Assembly (NCBI RefSeq): GCF_007830545.1 | Contig: NZ_VLLF01000006.1 | Location: 124,001-188,000, forward strand | DNA: 64,000 nt | Direction of reading: 5' to 3' | From: Roseibium hamelinense | GTDB lineage: Bacteria > Pseudomonadota > Alphaproteobacteria > Rhizobiales > Stappiaceae | Part shown: positions 35,542 to 45,428 of the stretch, one piece after another | How the letters are laid out: each line of letters opens with the position of its first letter | How positions within the stretch are numbered: position 1 is the stretch's first letter | Notes under the pieces: generated by a model | The model's input: the letters and a program-made list of their open reading frames with translations, nothing else | Database searches by the model: none | Told to the model about the DNA's origin: nothing | Position numbers and translations under genes: made by a program

Positions 35542-38500
35542 CTAGGTTCCAGCAGGTCGTCTCAAGTCGAGCGTTAACGGAAACTCCGGATGTGGCAAGT
35601 CCTGCGACGGTTCAAAGGAACCAGGACTGTGTCCGTGCGCTTCGAAACGGGCCAGACGCCGCGCCTGGGCCTCGTTCCCGTTGACCGGGAATGTCTCATA
35701 GTTCCGGCCGCCCGGATGAGCAACATGATAAACGCAGCCGCCGATGGCTCTATTGCTCCAGCAGTCGTAAATGTCAAAGGTTAATGGGGCATCGACAGGA
35801 TGTACGGGATGAAGGGCCATCGCCGGTTGCCATGCTTTGAACCGAACGCCGCCGACGGAGACGCCATTGGTTTCGGTCTTGCGCAAGGGTACCGGACGCC
35901 GGTTGCAGGTTACCCGGTACCGGTCGGGATCCGTTGCGGTCAATTTGACCTGCAGCCGCTCTGTCGAGCTGTCGGTGAAGCGGACCGTACCGCCGATTGC
36001 ACCGGTCTCGCCCAGCACGTGCCATGGCTCCAGCGCCTGTCGGATTTCCAAACCGACGCCCTCAACCTCAATTTCCCCACAGAAAGGAAATCTGAATTCG
36101 CTCTGCGCCAGAAACCATTCAGGACGCATAGAAAAACCATGTGACGTCAAATCCTGGAGCACTTCCAGAAAGTCGGTCCATACGAAATGCGGTAGCATGA
36201 ACCGGTCGTGGAGAGACGTTCCCCAACGTGTGAAGTTACCGCCGATTGGGTTTTCCCAAAACATCGCAATCAGTGCTCTGATAAGGACTTGTTGGGCCAG
36301 GCTCATGCGCGGGTCGGGGGGCATTTCGAAACCGCGAAACTCGATTAGTCCCAAGCGGCCTGTTGGGCCGTCGGGTGAATAGAGTTTATCGATGCAGATT
36401 TCGGCCCTGTGGGTGTTGCCTGTGACGTCCACCAGCATGTTCCGCAAAAGTCTATCGACGAGCCACGGAAATGCTGTTGGACCTTCATCTGGCCGCTTGA
36501 TTTGAGCAAGGGCCACCTCTAGCTCATACAAGCCGTCATGCCGGGCTTCGTCAACTCTTGGGGACTGGCTAGTCGGCCCGATGAAGAGACCGGAGAACAA
36601 ATAGGACAGGCTTGGGTGACGCTGCCAGTACAAAATCAAGCTACGAAGCAGGTAGGGGCGCCTCAAAAAAGGGCTGTCTAGCGGTGTTGCGCCACCGACG
36701 ACGACATGATTTCCACCACCGGTTCCGGTGTGCTTGCCGTCGATCATATATTTGTCGGCGCCGAGCCGGCATTGCCGGGCCTCTTCATAAACAGCCTCCG
36801 TCGTCGAAACGCAGTCTTTCCAGTTTGAGGCCGGGTGAATGTTCACCTCGATCACGCCAGGATCTGGGGCCACACGAATTACATTCATGCGGGGGTCTGC
36901 CGGTGGCGCGTACCCCTCGATATGGACTTTCAGCCCTAGTTTTTCTGCCGAGCTTTCGGCACAGGCGACGAGTTCGAGATAGTCCTCGATGCGTTCAACC
37001 GGCGGCATGAAGATGCAAAGGCGGCCATCACGAGGCTCAATGCTCATGGCCGTCCGCACAGCACTGGCGCCGATATCGGCTCCCAGTGTTTGCTCGTGAC
37101 GCTGCTGTTTTTCATCTGACGCCGAAAAATGGGCGACATCTTGCGCGCGTTCATCCGGCTGCGGGCCTACAGGGAACTCCGGGAGCGGCCCTTTCGGCTC
37201 TGTCGGATCTGCCATATTGATGTAGGGATATTGTGCCGGCGGCACATAAGGTAGTGCTTCCAAGGGCAAGCGGAACCCGACCGGACTGTCGCCGGGTATG
37301 AGAAAAAGCGCGTCGCGGCGCAGTCTCCATCGCTCGGAACGCCAACGTTTACCGCCCGCTTTCGACTGCCAACGCTGGATCGGCAATACATAGCCGCTGG
37401 GCGTTGTTAGGCCCCGGTCAAAGACCTTCGCAATCCTGTGACGGGCCTCAGGATCCTCCAGTTTGGAATTTTGCGGCGATACGTTTTCCGGAAGCTGAGC
37501 TTCCTTAACGAGCCACTCTGCCGGATCCTCAAAAGCAGGAACGACGAAGTCGGCCTCAAGGTCGAGGGTCCTGGCCATGGTTTGCAGCAGGGCTTCGGCC
37601 TCTCGCGGAGATGCCGCGGTGGGATCGGCCTCTTCGGCAATGAGGTCTGGATTGTTCCAGATGGGCTTGTGGTCGCGGCGCCAGTAAAGCGAAAAAGTCC
37701 ATCGTGGCAGGGTTTCGCCCGGGTACCATTTGCCTTGCCCGTAGTGAAGGAACCCGCCAGGCGCAAACCTTTTACGCAATCGGCGGATCAGCTTGTCGGC
37801 AAGACCTCTTTTTGTGGGGCCAACGGCATCGGTGTTCCATTCGGCCGCTTCAAAGTCATCGATCGAGACAAAGGTCGGTTCGCCGCCCATGGTGAGCCGG
37901 ACATCACCGGCTTGCAGCTTTGCGTCAACCTGTTCTCCCAATTTGTTAAGTGCATGCCAGGCGTCTTCGGAAAACGGCATCGTAATTCGCGGGTGTTCGG
38001 CGACCCGTGCCACTTTCATGTCGAACGAAAAATCAACCTCAGCAGCACTCGCCAATCCGACGATCGGCGCGGCGTTCCGGTAGTGAGGCGTTGCAGCGAC
38101 CGGGATGTGGCTCTCGCCCGCCAGAAGACCTGAAGTCGGATCTAGCCCGATCCAGCCGGCACCGGGCAGATAGACTTCAACCCAGGCATGGAGATCGGTG
38201 AAATCATGGTCGGTTCCGGACGGGCCATCCAGCGCTTCGAGATCCGGCTTCAGCTGAATGAGATATCCGGAAACAAAACGGGCGGCAAAACCGAGGTTTC
38301 TGAGTGCTTGAACCAAAAGCCAGCTGGAATCTCGGCAAGAGCCGGTGCCTTTCTCAAAGGTTTCTTCCGGGGTTTGAACGCCCGGCTCCATTCGAATGAT
38401 GTAGCCGACTTCACTTGCGATACGCGCGTTGAGATTGACAATAAAGTCGACGCTGCGGATCCTGTCTCTTGGTGTTGCTTCAAGAAATGCCTGTAAATGC

Positions 38501-38874
38501 GGCCCGACCGGTTCCGTCCGCCGGTATATTTCGAGATCATCTCGCTGATCTTCCGGATAGTCGAACGGCCAATGCTCGGCGGTTTCTTCGACAAAGAAAT
38601 CAAATGGATTGTAGACCGACATGTCTGCGATCAGGTCGACTTCGATCTTGAATTCGCGCACTGGCTCAGGAAACACGAACCGGGCAAGCCAGTTGCCATA
38701 AGGGTCCTGCTGGTGATTGACGAAATGATCGCTTGGGCTGACTTTTAGCGAATGCGATATGACTCGTGTTCTGCTGTGGGGCGCAGGCCTAAGCCTAATG
38801 ATCTGGGGGCTTAACACGACCGGCCGGTCGTATCGGTAGTGGGTCAAATGGTAAATGCTGGCGCGTATCGACAT
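35542..38874 (-). CDS. Transglutaminase-like domain fused to DUF2126 putative amidoligase
   Basis: 1110 residues. The first 300 are a transglutaminase-like unit that opens [18 protein letters not shown], with the Cys in [18 protein letters not shown] and the His and Asp in [26 protein letters not shown]2126 follows from about residue 340 ([13 protein letters not shown]) to the end. It is predicted to be a glutamine-synthetase-like amidoligase and contains [16 protein letters not shown]. The ATG at 38874 has GGGTGG upstream. An ATG at 38916 would add 14 unrelated residues. It leads the four-gene leftward cluster. One polypeptide thus pairs a possible amide-forming domain with a possible amide-cleaving one. 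Confidence 0.88.
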   Translation of the reverse strand: MSIRASIYHLTHYRYDRPVVLSPQIIRLRPAPHSRTRVISHSLKVSPSDHFVNHQQDPYGNWLARFVFPEPVREFKIEVDLIADMSVYNPFDFFVEETAEHWPFDYPEDQRDDLEIYRRTEPVGPHLQAFLEATPRDRIRSVDFIVNLNARIASEVGYIIRMEPGVQTPEETFEKGTGSCRDSSWLLVQALRNLGFAARFVSGYLIQLKPDLEALDGPSGTDHDFTDLHAWVEVYLPGAGWIGLDPTSGLLAGESHIPVAATPHYRNAAPIVGLASAAEVDFSFDMKVARVAEHPRITMPFSEDAWHALNKLGEQVDAKLQAGDVRLTMGGEPTFVSIDDFEAAEWNTDAVGPTKRGLADKLIRRLRKRFAPGGFLHYGQGKWYPGETLPRWTFSLYWRRDHKPIWNNPDLIAEEADPTAASPREAEALLQTMARTLDLEADFVVPAFEDPAEWLVKEAQLPENVSPQNSKLEDPEARHRIAKVFDRGLTTPSGYVLPIQRWQSKAGGKRWRSERWRLRRDALFLIPGDSPVGFRLPLEALPYVPPAQYPYINMADPTEPKGPLPEFPVGPQPDERAQDVAHFSASDEKQQRHEQTLGADIGASAVRTAMSIEPRDGRLCIFMPPVERIEDYLELVACAESSAEKLGLKVHIEGYAPPADPRMNVIRVAPDPGVIEVNIHPASNWKDCVSTTEAVYEEARQCRLGADKYMIDGKHTGTGGGNHVVVGGATPLDSPFLRRPYLLRSLILYWQRHPSLSYLFSGLFIGPTSQSPRVDEARHDGLYELEVALAQIKRPDEGPTAFPWLVDRLLRNMLVDVTGNTHRAEICIDKLYSPDGPTGRLGLIEFRGFEMPPDPRMSLAQQVLIRALIAMFWENPIGGNFTRWGTSLHDRFMLPHFVWTDFLEVLQDLTSHGFSMRPEWFLAQSEFRFPFCGEIEVEGVGLEIRQALEPWHVLGETGAIGGTVRFTDSSTERLQVKLTATDPDRYRVTCNRRPVPLRKTETNGVSVGGVRFKAWQPAMALHPVHPVDAPLTFDIYDCWSNRAIGGCVYHVAHPGGRNYETFPVNGNEAQARRLARFEAHGHSPGSFEPSQDLPHPEFPLTLDLRRPAGT

Positions 38875-39029
38875 CGTCCACCCAAGATCATTCAAAGAAT
38901 GACCGCAGCGTTTCACAAAAGACCGCAGCGTACCATGCCTTTTTCAAGTTTGATTGAGTGCATGCATCCTTGTCGAGCCATCGGAATGTTGATCCGTACC
39001 CGCGAGAAGTCGCTTTGCCTTTCCTGGCG

Positions 39030-40448
39030 TTATTCGCGCTCGCCGACCCGACGGCCCGCTCCGCTTGGCGGCGTGAGCCGCGAATGAGCGTCTGCATATT
39101 CGGCCAATCGGGCCTGAACCTGCGGTCCGGGCAGAGCTGTTTTGCGGGTTGTCAGGTCGACATGCAAAAGCAGTGTCTCAACGGTTGCGGCGGCCGTTCC
39201 CTTGCTGCCGTAAAGCGTGTGGAACAAATGCAAAGTCTTGCCCGAGCCTTTCAGCACCTGCGTGGTGATGGTCAGACGTTCGCCTGCCAATAGCTCTTTG
39301 AGATAGCAGATGTGGTTTTCGACGGTGAAATAGCTCCGGCCTCCAGCGATGTATTCGGCATCCGCGCCGATCATTTCCATGAACCGGTCCGTTGCCGCTG
39401 CTGCGGCTTCAAGATAATGGGTTTCGTTCATGTGTCCGTTGTAGTCGGTCCAGCTCTGTGGGATTACCCGGTCGCCTGTGACGGGCAGGGCAGTCGGCCC
39501 GGCAGTGGGAAGCTGCTGCTCATGCTGGACCAGAATGCCGCCTGCTCCGGTGCCGGTTTTTTTCAATGCGCGCATCATGCCGACGAGATTGTCATCGCGC
39601 AGGCGTTCCAGCTCGCGGATTGACAGGTGGCCGGACTGAGAGTCCGATTGACCGGCGATCAGATCGACAAGTTCATCTGTAAACTCTGGAACATCCATCA
39701 GCTTTGTCCACGGCCATGCGAGCGCAGGGCCGAACTGGGCCATGAAATGCTTCATACCGGCTTCACCGCCAGCAATGCGGTAGGTTTCGAACAGCCCCAT
39801 CTGAGCCCACCTGATACCAAAACCCATTCGAATTGCTTCATCGATTTCTTCCGTTGTTGCAACACCGTCCTTCACCAGCCAGAGGCTTTCGCGCCAGACG
39901 GCCTCAAGCAGCCGGTCGGCGATATGGGCATCGATTTCCTTGCGCACTGTGAGCGGAAACATGCCGATGGATTTCAAGAGGTTTGAAGCGTGGGCCGTTT
40001 GGTCCGCGTCGCCGACAAGTTCGACCAGCGGCAGCAGGTAGACCGGGTTGAATGGGTGGGCGACGATGGCCCGCGCACCGTTTGCGTTCAGTTCAGACGG
40101 TTTGAAGCCGGAGGTCGACGACCCGATTACCGCAGCCGTGGCAGCGTTCTCCGAAAGGGGGCCCAGGACTTTGTGTTTCAGCTCCAGCCGTTCCGGCACG
40201 CTTTCCTGAATCCAGTCCGCGTTTTTGGCGGCGCGGGCAAGGTCGTCCTCAAAAGTCAGTGTTCCTTCCGGCGGTAGGGCTCGGTCATACAAGCCTGGCA
40301 AGCTGCGGCGCGCATTCCCGATAGCCTCGCCAAGCTTGCGCTCGGCCTCCGGGTCAGGATCATGAACGGCGACATCCCAGCCGTTGAGAAGAAACCGGGC
40401 GGCCCAACCGCCGCCGATGACCCCGCCGCCGATAATCAGAGCTTTCAT
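39030..40448 (-). CDS. Carnitine 3-dehydrogenase fused to a hotdog thioesterase
   Basis: 472 residues. Residues 1-320 are a 3-hydroxyacyl-CoA dehydrogenase-type NAD enzyme with ALIIGGGVIGGGWAARFLL and the active-site region AIVAHPFNPVYLLPLVELV. The last 150 form a hotdog thioesterase beginning SWTDYNGHMNETHYLEAA. The fused form is known for L-carnitine dehydrogenases, where the second half can hydrolyse betainyl-CoA. It oxidises L-carnitine to 3-dehydrocarnitine. The ATG overlaps the BKACE stop by four bases. A much longer frame reaching 40982 runs antisense to nothing useful and overlaps BKACE, so I rejected it. It ends the five-gene operon. Confidence 0.9.
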   Translation of the reverse strand: MKALIIGGGVIGGGWAARFLLNGWDVAVHDPDPEAERKLGEAIGNARRSLPGLYDRALPPEGTLTFEDDLARAAKNADWIQESVPERLELKHKVLGPLSENAATAAVIGSSTSGFKPSELNANGARAIVAHPFNPVYLLPLVELVGDADQTAHASNLLKSIGMFPLTVRKEIDAHIADRLLEAVWRESLWLVKDGVATTEEIDEAIRMGFGIRWAQMGLFETYRIAGGEAGMKHFMAQFGPALAWPWTKLMDVPEFTDELVDLIAGQSDSQSGHLSIRELERLRDDNLVGMMRALKKTGTGAGGILVQHEQQLPTAGPTALPVTGDRVIPQSWTDYNGHMNETHYLEAAAAATDRFMEMIGADAEYIAGGRSYFTVENHICYLKELLAGERLTITTQVLKGSGKTLHLFHTLYGSKGTAAATVETLLLHVDLTTRKTALPGPQVQARLAEYADAHSRLTPPSGAGRRVGERE

Positions 40449-41356
40449 TGCGGCGCCCTCTTGGTCAGACCGAGTTTGTGGCGCACGTCCTGCGGCCCGA
40501 TTATTTTTGCGCCCATGCCCTCGATAACGCCAACCGCCTTTTCGACCAGTTGCGCGTTGGTGGCGAGCACACCTTTTTCGAGGAACAGATTGTCTTCCAG
40601 TCCGACCCGGGCGTTGCCACCAGCCAACACAGCCGCTGCGGCGTAAGGCATCTGATCCCGCCCTAGACTGAAGGCTGACCACATCCAGTATTCTGGGATT
40701 GCGTTGACCATGGCCAAAAACGTGTTGAGGTCGTTCGGGGCGCCCCAGGGCACGCCCATGCACAGCTGAACAAGGGCTGGGGAGGTGAGGGTGCCTTCGC
40801 TGACAAGCTGTTTGGCAAACCAAAGATGCCCGGTGTCGAACGCCTCGATTTCCGCTTTGACGCCCAAATCGGTCATCATGCCGCCCATGGTGCGCAGCAT
40901 TCCGGGTGTGTTGGTCATGACATAATCGGCTTCGGCAAAGTTCAACGTGCCGCAATCCAGCGTGCAGATTTCCGGCAGGCATTCCTTGATGTGGGCCATG
41001 CGGGCGGTAGCGCCGATCATGTCGGTCGCTTCTTCGTTCAATGGGAAGGGGGCTTCGGGCGACCCGAACACGATGTCGCCGCCCATCCCGGCCGTCAGGT
41101 TGAGCACCACATCCACGTCAGCGGCGCGGATCAGATCGGTCACTTCCCGGTAAAGATCCAAGCGCCGCGACGGCGTGCCGGTTTCTGGGTCGCGCACATG
41201 GCAGTGAACGATGGCTGCACCGGCCTTTGCCGCGTCGATCGCGCTGTCGGCAATCTGTTTGGGGCTGCGCGGCACATGCTGGGACTTGTCCTGCGTGCCG
41301 CCCGATCCGGTGACGGCGGCGGTGATGAAAACCTCCCGGTTCATGGCTAACGGCAT
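40445..41356 (-). CDS. BKACE-family beta-keto acid cleavage enzyme (dehydrocarnitine cleavage candidate)
   Basis: 303 residues of the DUF849/3-keto-5-aminohexanoate cleavage family. The zinc-site motif is AAIVHCHVRDPETG near residue 50, and GGNARVGLEDNLF lies near 260. With acetyl-CoA these enzymes convert a beta-keto acid to acetoacetate and a CoA ester. Next to a carnitine dehydrogenase the expected reaction is dehydrocarnitine plus acetyl-CoA to acetoacetate plus betainyl-CoA. The start at 41356 has GGGAG six bases upstream and precedes an in-frame ATG at 41344. It follows the CaiD-like gene by 11 bp. Confidence 0.9.
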   Translation of the reverse strand: MPLAMNREVFITAAVTGSGGTQDKSQHVPRSPKQIADSAIDAAKAGAAIVHCHVRDPETGTPSRRLDLYREVTDLIRAADVDVVLNLTAGMGGDIVFGSPEAPFPLNEEATDMIGATARMAHIKECLPEICTLDCGTLNFAEADYVMTNTPGMLRTMGGMMTDLGVKAEIEAFDTGHLWFAKQLVSEGTLTSPALVQLCMGVPWGAPNDLNTFLAMVNAIPEYWMWSAFSLGRDQMPYAAAAVLAGGNARVGLEDNLFLEKGVLATNAQLVEKAVGVIEGMGAKIIGPQDVRHKLGLTKRAPQ

Positions 41357-41367
41357 TGTTGTCTCCC

Positions 41368-42153
41368 TTACTGGCCTTTCCAGACCGGATCGCGTTTCTC
41401 GGCAAAGGCGCGGGCGCCTTCCTTTTCGTCTTCGGACCTGTAGAGCGTCTCCACTGTTGCAAATTGGCTTTTGGTGATCCGGTTCATGGCGTCCTGAAAC
41501 TTCATGTCTTCGGCTTCGCGGACGATTTCCTTGATGGCGGCATAAACAAGCGGCGGGCCGGAGGCGAGCAGTTCGGCCAGCTTCCACGCTTCGCTCATAA
41601 GGTCATTTGCCGGGTAAGTATGATTGATCAGGCCCCACCGGGCGGCCTCTTCCGCCTCCAGCCAGCGGCCGGTGAACAGCATTTCCATGGCGATGTGATA
41701 GGGGATGCGTTTGGGCAGCTTGAGGCTTGCCGCATCGGCGACTGTCCCGGACCGGATTTCCGGCAAAGCGAATGTGGCATGGTCTGCCGCCAAGATCATG
41801 TCCGCGGACAGTGCCAATTCCAGGCCGCCGCCGCAGCAAATGCCGTTGACCGCGGCAACCACCGGCTTGTTGAGCCCCCGCAGCTCCTGCAATCCGCCAA
41901 ATCCGCCTTTTCCATAGTCGCCATCGACCGCGTCCCCGCAGGCGGCCGCCTTCAGGTCCCAGCCCGGGCAGAAGAATTTTTCGCCGGCGCCGGTGACGAT
42001 GGCCACACGCAAGTCGGGATCATCGCGGAATTCGGTGAATACCTCGCCCATGATCCGGCTGGTGGCCAGGTCAATGGCATTGGCTTTCGGCCGGTCCAGC
42101 GTGACCGCTAGAATATGGCCCTTTCGTTCAGTTTTGATCGGGTTAAGGCTCAT
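41368..42153 (-). CDS. Enoyl-CoA hydratase, CaiD-like (crotonobetainyl-CoA hydratase candidate)
   Basis: 261 residues of the crotonase fold. The oxyanion-hole segments are KFFCPGWDLKAAA and NGICCGGGLELALSAD, and the helix bearing the catalytic acid follows at FALPEIRSGTVADAA. CaiD hydrates crotonobetainyl-CoA to carnitinyl-CoA. The neighbouring acyl-CoA dehydrogenase and carnitine dehydrogenase support that role, though the sequence alone only says crotonase. Its ATG at 42153 overlaps the end of the CoA-ligase gene by 11 bases. Length is normal. Confidence 0.88.
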   Translation of the reverse strand: MSLNPIKTERKGHILAVTLDRPKANAIDLATSRIMGEVFTEFRDDPDLRVAIVTGAGEKFFCPGWDLKAAACGDAVDGDYGKGGFGGLQELRGLNKPVVAAVNGICCGGGLELALSADMILAADHATFALPEIRSGTVADAASLKLPKRIPYHIAMEMLFTGRWLEAEEAARWGLINHTYPANDLMSEAWKLAELLASGPPLVYAAIKEIVREAEDMKFQDAMNRITKSQFATVETLYRSEDEKEGARAFAEKRDPVWKGQ

Positions 42154-44185
42154 GAAATTCTCCGCAGGTGATCAGAGCATCGGCCGCGATCGCGAAATCT
42201 GCGCCGCATAAGAGCGGGTTGATTTCGATCTCGGCAACCGGCTCCGACAGCGCATAGGCTTGCACTGCCATGACAGCGTCGATGATGGCCTCTAGGTCGC
42301 AAGCGGATGCGCCCCGGTAGCCGTCCAGAACCCTTGCATATGATAGTGTTTCGAGCGCGGCTTCGACGTCGGTGCGCTCAACCGGCAGCAGCAGAGACGC
42401 TCGGTCATTCAAGATCTCGGTCAGGACACCGCCCGCCGCTAGGGTTAGCACAAGGCCATGGGCAGGATCGTTGATCACGCCGACCAGAAGTTCGGCCAGA
42501 ACGTCCGTCACCATCTCTTCAATCAAAAAGCTGCCGGCCGGCATGGCACACGCCGCGGTCATGACCGCGTTTTTGTCCTGAAGATTGAGCGCTACCGCGC
42601 CAGCTTCGCTCTTGTGGGCAATGCCGAGACCCTTCAGAACCACGGGAAATAGCAGTTCCTGCGCTGCCAATGCCGCCGATGCAGGGCAGTCGGCACGCCG
42701 GTTTTGCGGCACACGCAGGTGAAAGGCGCTCAAAGCGCGTTTTGCGGCCTCTTCGTTCAAGGTTTTCAGGCTGTCCGGCACATGCGGGCGGTGGATCGGA
42801 TGGGGATTAGGGGCTGCCGCAGCGGCGTAGGCCGCCTCGAGCGCGCCCATCGCATCGCGCAATCCGCTCAGTGGCACGATTCCGTTGCCGATGAGCTCGG
42901 CGGCCAGTGCCTCGGGCATACCCTCGCTCAGGGAAGTGAGCACGGCAAACGGCTTCCCCGACGCAGCTTTCGCGCGTTTGACCGCTTCCACGGTCTTCAG
43001 CCAGGCCGCCGGGTCACAGCGGTCCAGGCGCGGGATGTCCAAAATGACGATGCCGAGCGCGGGCGGACCATCCATCATGGCCGAAAATGCTCGGCTCATC
43101 GCGTTGGCATCGCCCCATATGTAGGTGTGATAGTCGAGCGGATTTGCTAGGGCGACCTTCGGCCCGAGCGCCTCCCGCAGGCCGGCTTTCTGGCGGTTCG
43201 ATAAAGCAGGAAAGCTGAGGGTCGTGTCTATGGCAAGGTCTGCGATCAGTCCTGCTTCGCCGCCCGAACAGGAGAGAGAGGCAAGATCGGGGGAGGCCAG
43301 GGCTCCGGCCACATGTACGACTTTCAGGGCTTCGAGCAGCACGGGCAGATCCCGTACCTCCGCGATGCCGAGCCGTTCAAAAAGCGCGGACGCGCCGGCT
43401 GAACTTCCGGCCAGAGAGGCGGTATGCGAAACTGTTGCGGCGCGCGCCTGCTCCGATCGGCCCACCTTAAGCGCAACAACCGGTTTGCCGAGCGCGTGCG
43501 CTTTGCGCGCGAAGGCCTCGAATGCGGTAAGATCATCGATGCCTTCAATGTGAAGACCAATCGCGGTCACCCGGTCATCATCCAGGAGCGCGGACCCGAT
43601 TTCGGAAATTCCAATCTGGGCCTGGTTTCCTGCTGTGACAAGATAGGCCACTGGAAGCCCTCGCGTCTGCATCGTGAGGTTCAGTGCAATGTTGGATGAT
43701 TGGGCGACAATGGCCACGCCCTTCTTGACGCGCGCCAAGCCGTGTTGGTCCGGCCACAGGGCGGCCCCGTCGAGGGCGTTGATGTAACCATAGCAATTCG
43801 GGCCGAGGATCGGCATGGCCCCTGCAGCTGCAATCAGATCGGCCTGAAGGCCGGTCCCGTCGCTTAGTTCTTCTGCTGCTTCTTGGAAGCCGGAGGCAAA
43901 GCATATGGCTCCGCCAGCTCCCATTGAGCGCAGTTCCTGCACTATTTTGACAGTCTTATGGCGGTTGATGCCCACAAAAGCCGCGTCAGGCGGCCTTGGG
44001 AGGTTGCTGAGGCTCGGTACGGCTCTACAGCCTGCGATTTCCGTCCGTTGCGGGTGAACCGCCTCCAGCGTGCCTTGAAAGTCGTTTGCGTGGCACGCCC
44101 GGATGACGTTCTCACACCAGGTGCCGCCGCCGATGACGGCGATGTATTGTGGTCGCAGCAACCTATCGAGCCCACGGAAGGTCAT
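42143..44185 (-). CDS. NDP-forming acyl-CoA synthetase (acetate-CoA ligase, ADP-forming type)
   Basis: 680 residues. It has an N-terminal CoA-binding domain (YIAVIGGG onward), a succinyl-CoA-ligase-like middle with the phospho-histidine segment ATVSHTASLAGS, and a C-terminal ATP-grasp domain. It forms a CoA thioester with ATP via phosphohistidine, giving ADP and phosphate. In this operon the plausible substrate is gamma-butyrobetaine, crotonobetaine or carnitine, replacing the AMP-forming CaiC and CoA-transferase CaiB. The ATG at 44185 is four bases from the acyl-CoA dehydrogenase stop, with GGAGCC upstream. An ATG at 44278 lies inside that gene. The substrate is inferred from context. Confidence 0.87.
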   Translation of the reverse strand: MTFRGLDRLLRPQYIAVIGGGTWCENVIRACHANDFQGTLEAVHPQRTEIAGCRAVPSLSNLPRPPDAAFVGINRHKTVKIVQELRSMGAGGAICFASGFQEAAEELSDGTGLQADLIAAAGAMPILGPNCYGYINALDGAALWPDQHGLARVKKGVAIVAQSSNIALNLTMQTRGLPVAYLVTAGNQAQIGISEIGSALLDDDRVTAIGLHIEGIDDLTAFEAFARKAHALGKPVVALKVGRSEQARAATVSHTASLAGSSAGASALFERLGIAEVRDLPVLLEALKVVHVAGALASPDLASLSCSGGEAGLIADLAIDTTLSFPALSNRQKAGLREALGPKVALANPLDYHTYIWGDANAMSRAFSAMMDGPPALGIVILDIPRLDRCDPAAWLKTVEAVKRAKAASGKPFAVLTSLSEGMPEALAAELIGNGIVPLSGLRDAMGALEAAYAAAAAPNPHPIHRPHVPDSLKTLNEEAAKRALSAFHLRVPQNRRADCPASAALAAQELLFPVVLKGLGIAHKSEAGAVALNLQDKNAVMTAACAMPAGSFLIEEMVTDVLAELLVGVINDPAHGLVLTLAAGGVLTEILNDRASLLLPVERTDVEAALETLSYARVLDGYRGASACDLEAIIDAVMAVQAYALSEPVAEIEINPLLCGADFAIAADALITCGEFHEP

Positions 44186-44189
44186 CGGG

Positions 44190-45350
44190 TCAGGCTCCAA
44201 GCGGGCGGAACAGGTCGCGGCTGATGATATGCCGCTGGATTTCGCTGGTGCCGTCCCAAATGCGCTCCACCCGGGCATCGCGCCAGAACCTTTCGATCGG
44301 GAAATCGGTCATCAGTCCCATGCCGCCGAAGATCTGCAGCGTTGTGTCGGTAACGCGGGCGAGCATTTCTGTGGCGTAGAGCTTGGCACTTGCGATTTCC
44401 CGGTTCGCCGGCAGCCCCTGGTCAAGGCGCCAGGCACCGGCAAGTGTCAGCCAGTCGGCGGCATCGATCTCGGTAATCATGTCCGCAACCTGAAACCCGA
44501 CGCCCTGAAACTTCGCGATCGGCTGACCGAACTGCCGGCGCTCCGCCGCATAGGATAGGGCATGATCGAAACACCGGCGGGCGCGGCCAACGCTCATGGC
44601 GGCAACCGTGAGCCGCGTCGCATAAAGCCACTCATTCATCACCTCAAACCCGCCATCGACCGCGCCGAGCACCTGAGCGTCCGCTACTCGGCACTGGTCG
44701 AAATACAGGATGTAGTTCTTGTAGCCGCGATGGCTGACGGAGGCGTAGCCCTCGCGCACCTCAAACCCGGGTGTGCCGCGGTCGACAAGAAAGCAGGTGA
44801 TCCGCTTTTTCGGGCCTTTGGGCGTGTCGTCGACGCCGGTTGCGACAAATACTATGAAAAAGTCGGCGTGTTCTGCGCCTGAGATAAAGTGTTTTGAGCC
44901 AGTGATCACCCAATCACCACTGTCGCGTACGGCCTGGCACTTCATGCTGCGTACATCCGATCCGGCATCCGGTTCGGTCATGGCAAGCGCGTCCATCTTT
45001 TCGCCGCGCACAGCGGGAAGAAGGTATTTTTCCCTTTGCGCGCCCCGACAGGCCATCAAGATGTTTTGCGGACGACCGAAAAAATGGGTCAGTGCCATCG
45101 ATCCGCGGCCAAGTTCACGCTCGACCAGCGTGAAATCCAGATGGCTCAAGCCCGCGCCGCCTACCTCCGCAGGGAAATTGCAGGCATAGAACCCCAGATC
45201 GATACATTTCTGTTTCAGCGCTTCGCCAAGTGCGTGCGGAACCTCTCCGGTCTTTTCGACAAAGTCTTCATGCGGGTAGATCTCGTTTTCAACGAAAGAC
45301 CGGACCGTTGAAACGATCATTTCCTGCTCTTCGTTCAATCCGAATTGCAT
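44190..45350 (-). CDS. Acyl-CoA dehydrogenase, CaiA-like
   Basis: 386 residues of the FAD acyl-CoA dehydrogenase family. Family signatures are LAMTEPDAGSDVRSMKC in the middle and QIFGGMGLMTDFPIERFWRDARVERIWDGTSEIQ at the C-terminus. In that region the family's typical glutamate base region is retained. In this operon it could oxidise gamma-butyrobetainyl-CoA to crotonobetainyl-CoA, the reverse of E. coli CaiA. AGGGAAA precedes the ATG at 45350. It leads the five-gene operon and is divergent, 78 bp away, from the CdhR-like regulator. Confidence 0.9.
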   Translation of the reverse strand: MQFGLNEEQEMIVSTVRSFVENEIYPHEDFVEKTGEVPHALGEALKQKCIDLGFYACNFPAEVGGAGLSHLDFTLVERELGRGSMALTHFFGRPQNILMACRGAQREKYLLPAVRGEKMDALAMTEPDAGSDVRSMKCQAVRDSGDWVITGSKHFISGAEHADFFIVFVATGVDDTPKGPKKRITCFLVDRGTPGFEVREGYASVSHRGYKNYILYFDQCRVADAQVLGAVDGGFEVMNEWLYATRLTVAAMSVGRARRCFDHALSYAAERRQFGQPIAKFQGVGFQVADMITEIDAADWLTLAGAWRLDQGLPANREIASAKLYATEMLARVTDTTLQIFGGMGLMTDFPIERFWRDARVERIWDGTSEIQRHIISRDLFRPLGA

Positions 45351-45428
45351 CTGCGCGTTTCCCTTGTGTTACTGGTCGCAGAATGAGACAAGTCAGCTTG
45401 GCATTATGTGCGGCTTTGGGTGTCTTTC

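Noticed and set aside
40449..40982. Upstream extension of the carnitine dehydrogenase frame
   Set aside because: The extra 178 codons overlap the BKACE gene on the same strand in another frame and read like noise. The Rossmann motif begins exactly at the ATG at 40448.
41356..42111. Open plus-strand frame of 251 codons
   Set aside because: Antisense shadow of the CaiD-like gene, with no recognisable motif.
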